Below are positions 53,624 to 64,000 of a stretch of 64,000 bases of DNA, piece after piece (the stretch's first letter is position 1; each line of letters begins with the position of its first letter). The notes beneath the pieces are model-generated. The model searched no databases. It was not told the origin of the DNA and saw nothing but the letters and a program-made list of their open reading frames with translations. This DNA is from Diphasiastrum complanatum (taxonomy: Eukaryota; Streptophyta; Lycopodiopsida; Lycopodiales; Lycopodiaceae). Where the stretch lies: contig CM055096.1 of the NCBI GenBank assembly GCA_029204225.1, positions 32,304,305-32,368,304 of the forward strand, given 5' to 3'. The translations under genes were made by a program, and so were the position numbers.

Positions 53624-55548
53624 GATGCCACACGAGTTATGGTGGGGTAGAAAGCCCAACCTATCTCACATCAATATCTTTGGATGTGCAGCTTATGCAC
53701 ATATTCCTGATAAGCTTCAAAAGAAGCTTGATGAGAAAGCTGAATAGGGATTTCTGGTAGGTTATGACAACAATTCGTCATACTACAGAGTCTACATGCC
53801 AGACACGAACACTATGAAGACAGTGAGAGATGTCAGATTTGATGAGAGCAGAACAATGGCCAATGACGATCCTGTCAGCTATGTGGTTCTGGAAAGACAG
53901 TACTATGATTTGCCGCCAGTGACAGAGGGAACAGAAGACAAACACAAAAATGAAGAGTTTCGAGTCACTTCACATTCGAGTGACGAATCTGAAAAGGAAA
54001 GATTTGAGAGGCAGACTACTACTACAGTACCTGTAAACCAAGATGGTTCCGAACCTAGCAGAGTAGACAAAGACAAAGGCATTGTTGTCCCAGGAGGATC
54101 TCCTAGAAGGTCGACAAGACCACGAAGAGCGCCAGCAAGATACGTGTCAGGCAGTTTTACTTCTACATCAAAGGAGTTCTGTGAATTCAGTGACGAACCA
54201 TAGACTTTCGAGGAAGTGATTGAATGTCTAGAGAAGGACAAATGGATCCAAGCCATGAACGAAGAGATGGAATCCATGAGGAAGAATCAGGTATGGATGT
54301 TGCAGCCATTACCACATAAGTGCAAGACTGTCAAATGCAAATGGGTTTTCAAGCTCAAGTATGGACCGGATGGGAATGTCTCAAAATACAAGGCAAGACT
54401 GGTAGCAAAGGGATTTTCTCAGAGATATGGTATTGACTACTCTGAAACCTTCTCTCCTGTCGTCAAACATTCGTCCCTACGTCCGTTATTTGCATATGCA
54501 GCTGCTTATGACCTCAGGATCCACATTGTGGACGAGAAGACAGCCTTCTTGCATGGTGAGTTAGACGAAGAAGTCTACATGGATCAACCCCCAGGATACG
54601 TCTCAAATTCACTTCCTAATTATGCATGCAGAATGCATAGCAGTATCTACGATCTGAAACAGTCAGCTTGACAATGGTACAAAAAGAAGGATCAAGCCTT
54701 AAAATCATTAAAATTCAAGCCACTGATGCATCTCATTGTGAATTTGGTAGATAAGGTGGCCATTCCAATGTGTATGTCAGAGTTACAGATGGGCAGATCA
54801 TCATTGTGGCTGTATATGTGGATGACACTCTGATACTTTGCAAGAGTGAGAAGCTGATTGCTGAAGTGAAGGAAGACATCTCGAAACATTTTGAGATTGT
54901 GGATCTGGGAGAAGTCAGGTGCTACCTTGGCCTGCAAATTGAAAGGGACTATGAGGGAGGTAAGTTATATCTTCACCAGTCCAGATACACCCGCAAAATC
55001 CTAGAGGATTTTGGGATGATGAATTGCAAAGGAGCGAATACTCTAATGCTTGCAGGAACAGTGCTAACAAATGATGATTGTCAGAGGATTAAAGAAGAGA
55101 GAGATTACAAAAAACTGATAGGTTCACTGATGTACCTTGCAGACAACACATGCCTTGACATTGCTTATGCAATATTCATGATGATCCAATTTTGCACGAA
55201 TCCAGACTCGACACATTGGAAGATTGCAAAACGAATTTTGCAATATCTTTAATTAACAAGAGATTATGGCTTGTGTTATGGTCATGATGCAGGGTTCAAG
55301 ATGCTTTCCTACAAAGATGCTAGCTGGGCATCCCTCAAGGACGATTGTAAAAGCATCTCAGGAGGATGCACCATCGTGTCAGGAGCGGCAATTCTCTGGG
55401 TCAGCAAGAAGCAGACCATTGTGGCTCAGTCATCCTGCAAAGCAGAGTACGTTGCATCAGCAAAGATGGCCAATGAAATAATTTGGCTCAGACAATTCTT
55501 GGACGAATTGGGCGAAACAAGGAATGAGCCTCTAGTCTTGTAGATGCT
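53624..55548 (+). pseudogene. Copia B: integrase tail, reverse transcriptase, RNase H
   Basis: The block starts in the integrase tail (MPHELWWGRKPN, HINIFGCAAYAHIP, FLVGYDNNSSYYRVY). It continues through a Ser/Glu-rich linker to RT: KWIQAMNEEMESM, KWVFKLKYGPDGNVSKYKA, FSQRYGIDYSETFSPVVKH, EKTAFLHGELDEEVYMDQPP and catalytic AVYVDDTLILCKS. RNase H follows with LSYKDASWASLKDDCKSISG and SSCKAEYVAS, ending at NEPLVL-stop. About 28 bp of extra sequence sits near 54728, and there are stops at SDEP-stop-TF, KQSA-stop and YL-stop. The 3' end is cut at 55548 by a gypsy LTR. It is the closest relative of copia A in the window. Confidence 0.92.
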
Positions 55549-55742
55549 TTATTCACTAACTTGACATTTAGGCCCTGCAATTTTAAAAGTCCCGCAAAAA
55601 GGCCTAAAGTCCTTTTATTAACTTCCTAACTAATCAAATAACTATGTAATCATCGGGTTGGACTTACACACGCAAAGTGCCAAATCCCTCTCACTTATTA
55701 ACTAGGGTTAGGTTTGCCTTGGGATCCGCAAACCCTCCAACT
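55549..55742 (-). repeat. 3' LTR start of gypsy F (truncated)
   Basis: Inverted match to the first 190 bp of the gypsy G LTR at 5664 (TTGGAGGGTTTGCGGATCC...). Upstream on its own strand, the sequence GGTGGGCGATACAG could be the polypurine region. The LTR is cut on its far side by copia B. Confidence 0.75.
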
Positions 55743-55829
55743 GTATCGCCCACCAAAATTGGTGGCGTTCCCAGGACACCTTGCGAGATTATTCACTTCG
55801 GGCTCTGATTGGCCTCACTCGTACCTTTA

Positions 55830-58460
55830 TGAAATGGTACTAAACCTTTTCCATAGAAACCAAGTGCTTTGTGTTATAACCCTTTATGTGTGATAGAAAA
55901 CGCTTATTTGCGTCTCCTTGATCATGTTGTTGAGGTGAGAATTGAGGCATAATTGGAACGGTGATTTGAGAGTTCGATTCCAAGACCTGAGCAATTGCTT
56001 TATCGTAATCTTTGATTATTGCCTTGGCCTTGGCCAACTCAGTCAATGTTGTAAGTTTGAACTTATAAAATCGGCTTTGGAATCATGTCAATGAAACTCG
56101 ATAAGTCTCAACCTTCTTGAAGAAATAAATGATCTCCTCCGGAGAGATAGGACGATCAGGTATTTGTGTCTAAATATATGTGCTGCATTCAAGGGTGGTC
56201 GCATCCAATTCACCTTGAAGCCTTTCGTGATCTTGCGCAGCCATGTCCAATTGCCCTTGAAGCAACAACACCTATTGTTTGGCATCTTGGATGGCTTGAT
56301 CCACTTGATCATGTGTAGTAGTTAGTGTATTCTGAAGAGTTGCCACATAGCCTTCTAGAGCTTTGGTTGATTGTTGGGCTTTCGTCATCTCTACCTCGGA
56401 CTTTGCCTCATGTTGTTTGGCAATTTTGAACTCACGATCCAGCTGGATCACCTTCTAGCTGATTAAAGTATTTTTTGAATCCAAATCAACTATTCGCTTA
56501 TCCATTTCTTTTTTCTTATCCAGTATATATTGGATTATGCATGCAAGGTTAGAGACTAAACCAAGTGCATCACCAGAATCCATTGGTGTTGAAGTTGTGG
56601 CAATAGCAGCAGTAGGAACAGGAACTACAGGTGCAGTGCCTGTTTGGCGGTGAGGTCATGTTAGTGGCTCTTCTTCCTCAAAGAGGTCTTTTTCTTCATA
56701 TCCTTCAAGCATCATGGCATCGAACTACTTCAGTGATTCTACCACATGGATGACCCTGATGGTATCTGGTGCCTGATCTGCTTGATCTTGTTGATTGATC
56801 TAAAAGGATGGATAAAAAACATCAGCAGTGTCATGGAAATGATCGAATCCTTTTCCAGGGGATTGGGATTCAAAGGGTCCAGGGCTCTAAGGCATCACAA
56901 AAATCTCATTTGCCCCTAAAGGATCAGAATCATCAAACATGTCCATAAACGTCTACGTGTTTGGTAAAGTGGCTTGAATGTCTAAGGGAGAGATGACTTT
57001 GCCAGCTGTGATTGCAATTGTGGATCCAACGGTCACAAACTAACCCTGTGAGGAAGCGGAGGCTAGGGAACCATTTGTGGACTCAGGAATAGGAAGTGCA
57101 AAGCGAGTAGCACCAAGGGGTGGTAGCATAGTTGACGATGGTTGCCTAGTGGTGGCGGCATGACATGGATGGCGAGTCAAAAATTATGACCTTGTTGCGC
57201 TTGTCTAGAAGATTTGGTGGGTTTGACATCTTTGTAGACAGATAGGACTGAATCAGGGTCAAACCCATGGATCTTGTTCACCAGGTAAAAAGCGGAGATG
57301 GTGGACAAAAGAGTATCAGCAGCAAATTGTTGTTTGGTGTTACTCTTGATGGCTCTCTTTAGCTCAGCAAATACCATTTTGAACTAGTTGTATGGCTCCA
57401 AGGGTTTCTTGTCAAGCTTGTAATTCAACTCAATGATGTGGTGCAAGATTTGCTAGAAAATGCGCTCCTTCCTGAGGTTGCCAACCATCAAGAAGTTATT
57501 CAGAAGCTGCGCAGCCACATGGATGGTGGGATCTTAGATAGACTCTAGGAAATAGCCATCATTGGTCCAGTATAGCTCAATGGTCGTGTCAATGAAATGC
57601 TTAATGACATTTTTGACACGTTTATGGTTGGGTGAGGACTGGGTGCCGGATGATATCCCTATGAATTCAAGGGTGGCTTCAGTGACATGCACCTTGTGGA
57701 TAGCCCCCTGCTATCTCATATAAAACTTAGATTTTTTCTCGACCCAGGTGCTAAAGGCAAAAGTGATAAAATCCATATTAATCTTTTTCAAAAAGGAGCA
57801 CTTATGGATCCCCATTGCGGTGAACAAAGGCTTAAGAAGGTTCATCCATGGAGCCACCATGCTTGTGCTAGGAAGTATCATGATGTCCATCTTGGTCAGA
57901 ACATCACGATGAATGACATACTGAGGAGACTGAGCATATTGGTAAAAGACGTGATGAGAGTAGTTAGAAACTGAAAATAGGAGCACAAGAGTGTCTTAGA
58001 ATGTTGGAAAGGAGGTACAAAAAGTTCTGGTCGCTGGAAAATTTGGCAAGATCCAAGTGAGAAATGAAATTGAATTCAGCCCTTTTATAGGTGAATTTGG
58101 AGGGTCCATTAGACAAAGTACTAGTTTGGTTGTTCAATTTTGGACAAAAATTTGCAGGCATGCTCAATACTATAAAATTAGTTTCCAAAATCTTAGCGAA
58201 TGTTTCTAAAGATTTGAATTGATCCAACAAAGGTCTTGAAGAAACGTCCTTTGCCTGGGTATTGTAGATAAGAAAACATTTCATGATCTGAATCTATGTC
58301 CAACCTAATTTTGGCATTATGAATCCATCTAGTAGGTCCGCGAAGGTTAAAGTAAATGTAAGATGTTTGACAAAGGTTTCCAAAATGGCAAAGTGCTAAA
58401 CATTCGCCTAACTTTAAAAAATGCACTAAATTTGCAAGAGAACTTTTGCCCATCTCAATA
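55830..58460 (-). pseudogene. Gypsy F extra ORF with coiled coil, between integrase and 3' LTR
   Basis: About 2.6 kb lies between integrase and the 3' LTR and is coding-like on the same strand. The first part reads FNLRGPTRWIHNAKIRLDID and SDHEMFSYLQYPGKGRF. A middle part contains LVNKIHGFDPDSVLSVYKDV. The last 700 bp has few stops and long heptad-type helices: LDREFKIAKQHEAKSEVEMT, ALEGYVATLQNTLTTT, QGQLDMAAQDHERLQGELDA and ELAKAKAIIKDYDKAIAQVL, ending LVSMEKV at about 55840. No known domain is recognised. Plant Tat-lineage gypsy elements can carry additional ORFs in this position; whether this is one of them is inference. Stops and frameshifts are frequent. Confidence 0.6.
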
Positions 58461-58821
58461 TAGGTAAATCTGAGGTGGATGTGTGATCTGGCAACTCGGT
58501 GAAGGTTTCCAAAACTATATGTGCAAAAAATGACTCAAAAAATGATTTTCTAAGGCATTTTTCCATAAAAAGGTAATTTCTGAAAATACTTTCCATCAAG
58601 TTTTTTGAATTTTGCTCATCATCATTTCTTTTTTTTTTCTATTGTCATTTTCCAAGAAAAAAAATCACTAAAGTAGTGAAAAACAAAAAATTGTAAAAAC
58701 AACAAAAGTAAAATTGACAAGGTGCTGGATCAAGCTGGCTGAAATGGCTGAACTGGCTGCCAAAACTTGCATAGTCGGCTATCATTCACCAGAGTACAAG
58801 ATCATTTTCCATCCAAATGTT

Positions 58822-61045
58822 CTAAAATAACTGCTCCATAGTCAATATCTCTTTCACCTTGTACAGTCCTTCATCTGTAAATTTTAATTTGCCTTTGATC
58901 AGTTTCGTCTTATACATCAGTGCTAGATCTCCTTTTTTCAAATCTTTTTTGTTTAATCGGCGATCGTGCCATGCCTCGTGGCAAGCTTTCTCTACTGTTA
59001 ATGCGTGAACTACCATCAATCTGGTCTCACAAAATTTTGTAAAGCCTCACGATGCATTTGTAAGGATTTCGCTTCATCCAACCATTCCATTGCCGCTATG
59101 CGTAAGGATGGTATCAAGATTTTAATTCGCATAACTGCATCTTGAACATAGACAAGCTGAAATGGTGTTTGATTCGTAATATCTTTGTAAGCTATTCTGA
59201 ATGCCCATAATGCTGCATGCAATTTATGTTCCAAATCAGAACAACTTGCTTCCACCGTTTTTGTCATAATGTACAGAGAATCTTATTGGAAGATTCAAGT
59301 TTGCCATTACCCCTCGGATAATACGGTGTACTAAATCGATGAATAACAAAAAAATCTTCCAACAGACACTTTATCGTTTCATTTACAAGTGTGTTCTGCA
59401 ATCACTAACGATTTTGATAGGACATCCAAACCTAACAATAATGTGTTCATAAAGGAACTTAGTCATGGATTATACATCTGCGACTGGAACTACTTTTGCT
59501 TCGACCCAATTGGTCATATAATCAGTTGCAACGATGATGTATCTGGCTTGAGATCCTCTTGCCGCTGGATGAATAGGACCAACATAGTCAAGGCTTCATT
59601 TCTTGAATGGTGCTTGCGATAAAACTGGATGCAAAGGTTCATATTTTTCCTTTGTAGGACGTGCATGCTCACAAACATCACATGACTGAATATAATTTTT
59701 TGTATCTTTATGAAGTGTAGGCCACCAAATTTTTGATTGCAAAAGTTTGCGAACAATGATATATGTCAAAAAATGTCCTCCACCCATTCCATCATGGGAA
59801 AACATGATAAGTTCAAGTACTTCATGCGGCAAAACACACCTTCCCAAAATATCATCCATTTCTCGGCGATACAATTGTCCTGCAATCAATTGATAAGGTT
59901 GTGCCTTAAGAATCAATTGTATGTTTTGTACTTTTGTCAAGGAGTCATTGGGTTGGCCTAGCATCAAATATTCAACAATATTGACTACCCACTCAAGTAT
60001 TGCTTCCACATAAAACAACGCATCATCTGGTAGTTCATCATCCACTTCAGTATTAACTGGTGTTGATTCAATTCTAGACACATGGTCGGCCAAATAATAT
60101 TGTTTACCTTTTTGAACCACAACTCAAAAATCAAATTTGGTCAATAAAAGTAGACATCTTGCAATACGCCCCGTATCACACATCTTGTTCACTAAATAAA
60201 GTAACGGCTGGTGATCAGTATAAAATGCAAAATGCATTGCCATTAGATAATGTCGAAACGTCTTTACGAAAAAAATCATGGCTAACGCTTCTCGTTCCTG
60301 TTGTCGAATAATTCTTCTCAGCATATGTAAGTTGTCGGCTTGCAAACCTCATCAGATAATCTTTCTTGTATTCACCTGGCTACACCAAAACTGACCCAAT
60401 TGCATATTTTGATGCATTACTACTAATCAACATAAAACTCAATTGTCCAAATTGGAGCTCGTAATATTGGTGCAGAAGCTAGAGCTTTCCTCACTTTTTC
60501 AAATGCTTCCAACGCCTCTACTGTCCAGATTGGTACAATAGTCAATTTGTATAAAGGTCTTGCTAAATCCGCAAAGAATAAAATAAATATTTGATAGTAA
60601 TTGGCATGACCCATAAACACATAAACCCCTCGAATTGTTCCTGGTGGCGGTAACTCAACGATGACTTTGATCTTGGAATAATTTGTAGCAATGCCATGTC
60701 TTGATATCACATGTCCAAGGACAACTCCATGAGTAACCCAAATTTGACACTTTTCTTGATTTAAGGAGATTTGGTATTTGCGACAACGTTCAAACACTTT
60801 TTCCAACCGATCCAAGTGGTCTGTATCGGTACTATGGACTTCGAGATCATCCAAGTAGATTTCAAGGGAATTTTTGCAAGTAGTCTTTGAAGGCAAACTG
60901 CATCACTCGTTGAAATGTACTAGGTGCGTTACAAAGTCCAAATGGCATAACTTTATAAACATAAGTTTTCCATTCTGTTGTAAAAGCTGTTTTATGACAA
61001 TCCGCAGGTGCAATCTTGACTTGGTTGCAACCATGAAGAGTGATT
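58822..61045 (-). pseudogene. Gypsy F reverse transcriptase, RNase H and integrase
   Basis: RT begins abruptly at TLHGCNQVKIAPADCHKTAF and continues with VYKVMPFGLCNAPSTFQRVM, LEIYLDDLEVHS (YLDD at the catalytic YxDD) and LNQEKCQIWVTHGVVLGHVI. RNase H follows: QEREALAMIFFVKTFRHYL and TDHQPLLYLVNK. Next comes the HHCC zinc region (HDGMGGGHFLTY...CDVCEHARP) and the integrase core: DYVGPIHPAARGSQ, IIVATDYMTNWVEAK, IVSDC and later AFRIAYKD-like sequence. The C-terminal part reads DLKKGDLALMYKTKL. Frameshifts occur near 60120, 60345, 60880 and 59270. The order RT-RNase H-integrase defines Ty3/gypsy. The first third of RT is missing, replaced by the segment at 61.05-61.88 kb. Confidence 0.92.
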
Positions 61046-61885
61046 TGGGCTTTTTCCCATATGGCTATTAGGAGGCCCCCTTCATGCCTATTTGTTTTTT
61101 GGCATATGGGTTTTTTGAATGCTTGAATCACCAAATCCACAATTAAGGGGCCTTCCACCTTGCTTTTGCATTAAAATTGCTTTGGACTTTTTGGCATGTG
61201 GCTAATAGAGTTGGCCTCATAGTTAGTGCCATTTGCTTTTCACCCTCTTATGCCTCTTAATGATGCATCAACTTTGATTTTGGCCTCCCTTTGGCATTTA
61301 AGATCAATTTGTCTTTTTCCCATGTGGCTATTAGGAGGCCCCATGGCTAATCTCCCTAGCCTTTGGTCCATTGTCCATGTGGTCATGAAGTTATGCTCTT
61401 CTTTTCCCTTTGCTTTGACATTGGTTTGTTTTTTTTATGTTGCACTTTGTAGACCCCCTTAACCTTAGTCATTTGGTTTTCGACTTGGAATTCCACAATC
61501 CTGGTGACTAAGCCCCCACTTCCCACTAAGCAACAACTTGAAAACATAGTAGTTCGGTTTTTATATTAGTATTGAAAATCACAGTACATTGCAAGAGTTT
61601 TGGCATAATAGCCGAAATTATACTATAGGCCGATTTTTAAAGGCCATCAAAAATTTTAAGGGCCAATTCTAAGGCCAAAATTTCTCCAGCCACATTATGA
61701 ATGGGCTGGGACCCCTAACTATTGGCAAATTTTAGCCATTTTACATTGAAATTGTGCGGCTTTTACATGTTGATTTACATATCATAGCAAAATTGGTCCC
61801 AAAATTAGCCCGATCTTTGGTTTCAAAAATTCAACTAACACTCAGGCATATTATGTTGGTCTTCTTCTGATTCTTCTTTTTCATA
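61046..61885. repeat. Non-coding insertion with three ~133-bp direct repeats
   Basis: The phrase CTTTTTCCCATATGGCTATT with following AGGAGGCC recurs, degenerate, near 61046, 61179 and 61313 (spacing about 133 bp). The segment separates gypsy F protease/linker from RT and has no gypsy coding. It probably replaced or invaded the start of RT. Origin unknown. Confidence 0.55.
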
Positions 61886-63025
61886 AGGATTGATCTTGGA
61901 TCTTCATTTAGCTTTCTTGGCAGGAATCTATCGTGGAGGTGGTGACTTTCTAGAAGATGTGCTCTTCTTTGAAGGTGACGACTTCCTTGATGGTGATTTT
62001 TTGCTAGAACTCTGGCTTAAAAAATCATCCTTGATCTTCCCCTTTCCTTTATCCAATAAAGGTGGTACATTCTTAGAATCAACTTTTCAAAATGATTTGT
62101 CCCATTTTAGGACCGTATTGTAATGTTGCCTAGCTTGCCTTTTCGTCAATGGTCCTACAACTTTTCCTTCCTTTAATACAACTGCTTTTGGCGGTTTTAT
62201 TGTTGGTTCATCAGGAATATCTCGAACTCCAAATCTTGTAGGATCCATGTGATTGAGAATCTGCTCATCTATAAGCTCTGCATGTTCATTGTAAGTCAAT
62301 GCGTGACTAATGTGAATTAGTTCATCTTCAATCAGATCTAGTATTGGATCTGTTGATATCCAAGCTATGTTCATCATATTCAAAGAAAAAGTGATTTGCT
62401 TATCCAAAGTTCGATCTGGTAAGGGAATATCATTCAATTTGAATTGATTATCTTGTTGACACATATAGCATGTTGTATAATTATCCACTGTTCCAAGAGC
62501 TTGGTTCCATATAATAGTGTCAGTTTGAGAGTCATAGTGAACTCCCATATTCTTCACTTGTCAATCACAGGTATGATCCATTGTTGATGAATTATCATCC
62601 CCTTTTTGGACTACTGGCTTGATAGTCCAAGTGATTGGATCAACTTTGACTGCACACTCACGATTCTCGAAGGTAATTTTTCTGGTGTCCCAATTATGAA
62701 CTACTTGCACAACTCGTACCATGGACAGCCCAATAAGACACGATATATATTTGGTGCGTCAGGTAAGTCCATTACTACGAAAGTAATGACAAACTGCACT
62801 CCAGCAATTTTGACAGTTATGTCTTCAACCATCCCTAACTTTATGGCAAAAGTGACAGGCTTGGTCTTGGTAAGGCCCCATTTTGCACATAGCTTTGTTG
62901 AAATCAAATTAACTTTGGAACATCCATCTATCACGGCTGCTTCTTTACCAAACTGTCTATGTTGTATCGACAGGGTGATGTTTCATTGCTCACTTTCCCA
63001 TGCTGCTCTGACATTGAGTACTTTA
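61886..63025 (-). pseudogene. Gypsy F protease and linker
   Basis: The minus strand starts at NVRAAWESEQ near 63000 and reads the protease VIDGCSKVNLISTKLCAKWG. Here the D-G-G-S-G of element G is further changed to D-G-C-S-K. VVMDLPDAPNIYRVLLGCPW follows. An HYDSQTDTIIWNQALGTVDN block homologous to element G comes next, then ITFSLNMMNIAWISTDPILD and a Ser/Lys-rich tail (SSSKKSPSRKSSPSKKS). Stops occur at ESEQ-stop and after the 62087 frame. Its 5' edge is an inverted junction with another gag of the same family. Confidence 0.85.
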
Positions 63026-63026
63026 T

Positions 63027-64000
63027 TTGTTTTTCAAACTCGATGCATATACAACGAGGCAAACCACTACTACATGCACCGTTATTGCATCAACGAACAT
63101 TAATGCTACTGTGGAATTCAAGATCAACGAGTTTGAGAACTTGGCCAAAAGCAGCAGATGCAGTTGGATAAGATGCAGTCTTAGTTCAGGAAAATATATG
63201 GTGTTCAATTTGTGTCAAAAATCACGCCATGAAAGAATGTCCAATAGTGAAGCAACGAATGACAAATACTATTTGTCATCTGTGCAATTCTACGGGACAC
63301 AAAATAACCTTTTGCTTGTTTAATCCTCGGATTATCCAGCAGAGGTATGCTAAGCTCCAGTATCAGGAATTTACTACTCAAATGGGACCTGATCCTAAAG
63401 GAAAGGCTTTCAACTTTGCCCTTGGATTTTTTGAACGACCAGCTTTGCCAGCTCCACCAGGACACCAAGCTCCTTTTGCTAATTTATTGGAACTAGAACC
63501 TTACAACGTTTTGATTAGTACAATCAATCATTGTCCTAAATTCAAAAAATTCATAGAAGGTATGCGCCTTGTCGAGACAACACCTCATGTTCCTGTCAAG
63601 GAATGAGCTTACACACCATCCAAAAAATTCAAAACTGCTAGCCATTCAAGATGGCTATGCGATTGCCCAAGGGCCTATGAGCAACATATGCTTCATCTGT
63701 GGCGAAATTGGCCACTTCATGGTTGACTGTAACATGAAATCACAATACCATGCCGAATGCCCTAATTATGTTAGGAAATACGGTTTTAGAGATTGTCCAA
63801 AACAACCCAATAAGATCCTACATGCGCGCCACGTCTGTCACAAACCAGTTAAAGTTGTCACCCGAGCACAACACAAGGCTCAACAAACTCACTTAGATAC
63901 ACCTATTGACAATAGGGGAAGTTCCTTGACAACTTCCACACTTCCTAGAGATTATCCGGATCCACTAGTGGAACAGAGGCGATATAATGAAATTCGAGAA
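63027..64000 (+). pseudogene. Gypsy H gag, multi-knuckle, runs off the window
   Basis: Same family as element G gag. It begins mid-gene (QTTTTCTVIASTNINATVEF) right at the inverted junction with gypsy F. Zinc knuckles are CSICVKNHAMKEC (frame-shifted), CHLCNSTGHKITFC and CFICGEIGHFMVDC, then a degenerate CPNYVRKYGFRDC. Between knuckles two and three lies FNPRIIQQRYAKLQYQEF, also present in G, and then ISTINHCPKFKKFIEG, which is not in G. Stops near 63604 and frame changes show decay. The protease would follow beyond the window. Confidence 0.82.

Noticed and set aside
1-64000. CRISPR array or bacterial operon structure
   Set aside because: The tandem repeats lack unique spacers of fixed length, and the genes have plant introns and retroelement order.

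Overview
This window looks like nuclear DNA of a large-genome vascular plant. A gymnosperm is my best guess, but the sequence does not settle it. The evidence is one plant-type LRR/malectin receptor kinase gene, plant-style splice sites, abundant old Ty1/copia and Ty3/gypsy retrotransposons nested in each other, plant-type primer-binding sites (initiator tRNA-Met for copia, tRNA-Asp for gypsy), and long AT-rich stretches without genes. Only the receptor kinase looks like an intact host gene. Almost everything else is mobile-element sequence with stops, frameshifts, deletions and inverted junctions.

Layout. 1-1 kb: copia scraps and an LTR-like end with PBS. 1.3-1.5 kb: alpha-tubulin-derived scrap (-). 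2.7-4.7 kb: gypsy PBS remnant, then copia RT/RNase H with its 3' LTR. 4.8-10.1 kb: two halves of one unknown transposon-like protein in opposite orientation, each next to a cluster of AGTACCAA/TTGGTACT motifs. Between them sits a gypsy LTR-gag-protease piece whose PBS is extended into a complete antisense tRNA-Asp. 10.1-12.9 kb: copia A with its 3' LTR. 12.9-16.3 kb: copia C (-), interrupted by an 822-bp A-tailed insert with a 12-bp target duplication. 16.3-17.9 kb: three-exon unknown gene X (-). 20-22.6 kb: gypsy remnants on both strands. 23.0-23.4 kb: exact 128-bp duplication. 24.1-26.2 kb: candidate DNA transposon with splice-intact unknown gene Y (-), microsatellites and a palindrome array. 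28.3 and 30.5 kb: tandem arrays. 31.3-32.5 kb: LTR plus gag scrap. 32.7-38.0 kb: copia D with paired LTRs and target duplication, carrying a solo LTR inside integrase. 38-41 kb: other relics (-). 42.6-47.0 kb: LRR-malectin receptor kinase (-). 47.9 kb: an exon-like piece. 50-55.5 kb: copia E truncated against copia B. 55.5-63.0 kb: long gypsy element F (-) with a coiled-coil ORF beyond integrase. 63.0-64.0 kb: another gypsy gag (+), head to head with F.

The most unusual observations are the LTR followed by a full tRNA-Asp copy, the A-tailed LTR-leader insert with target duplication, the two unclassified DNA-transposon candidates with their own short-motif arrays, and the extra coiled-coil ORF of gypsy F. 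The host receptor kinase would act at the plasma membrane, binding an outside ligand through its LRR and malectin-like domains and signalling through a cytoplasmic Ser/Thr kinase. No pathway can be assigned from its neighbours.
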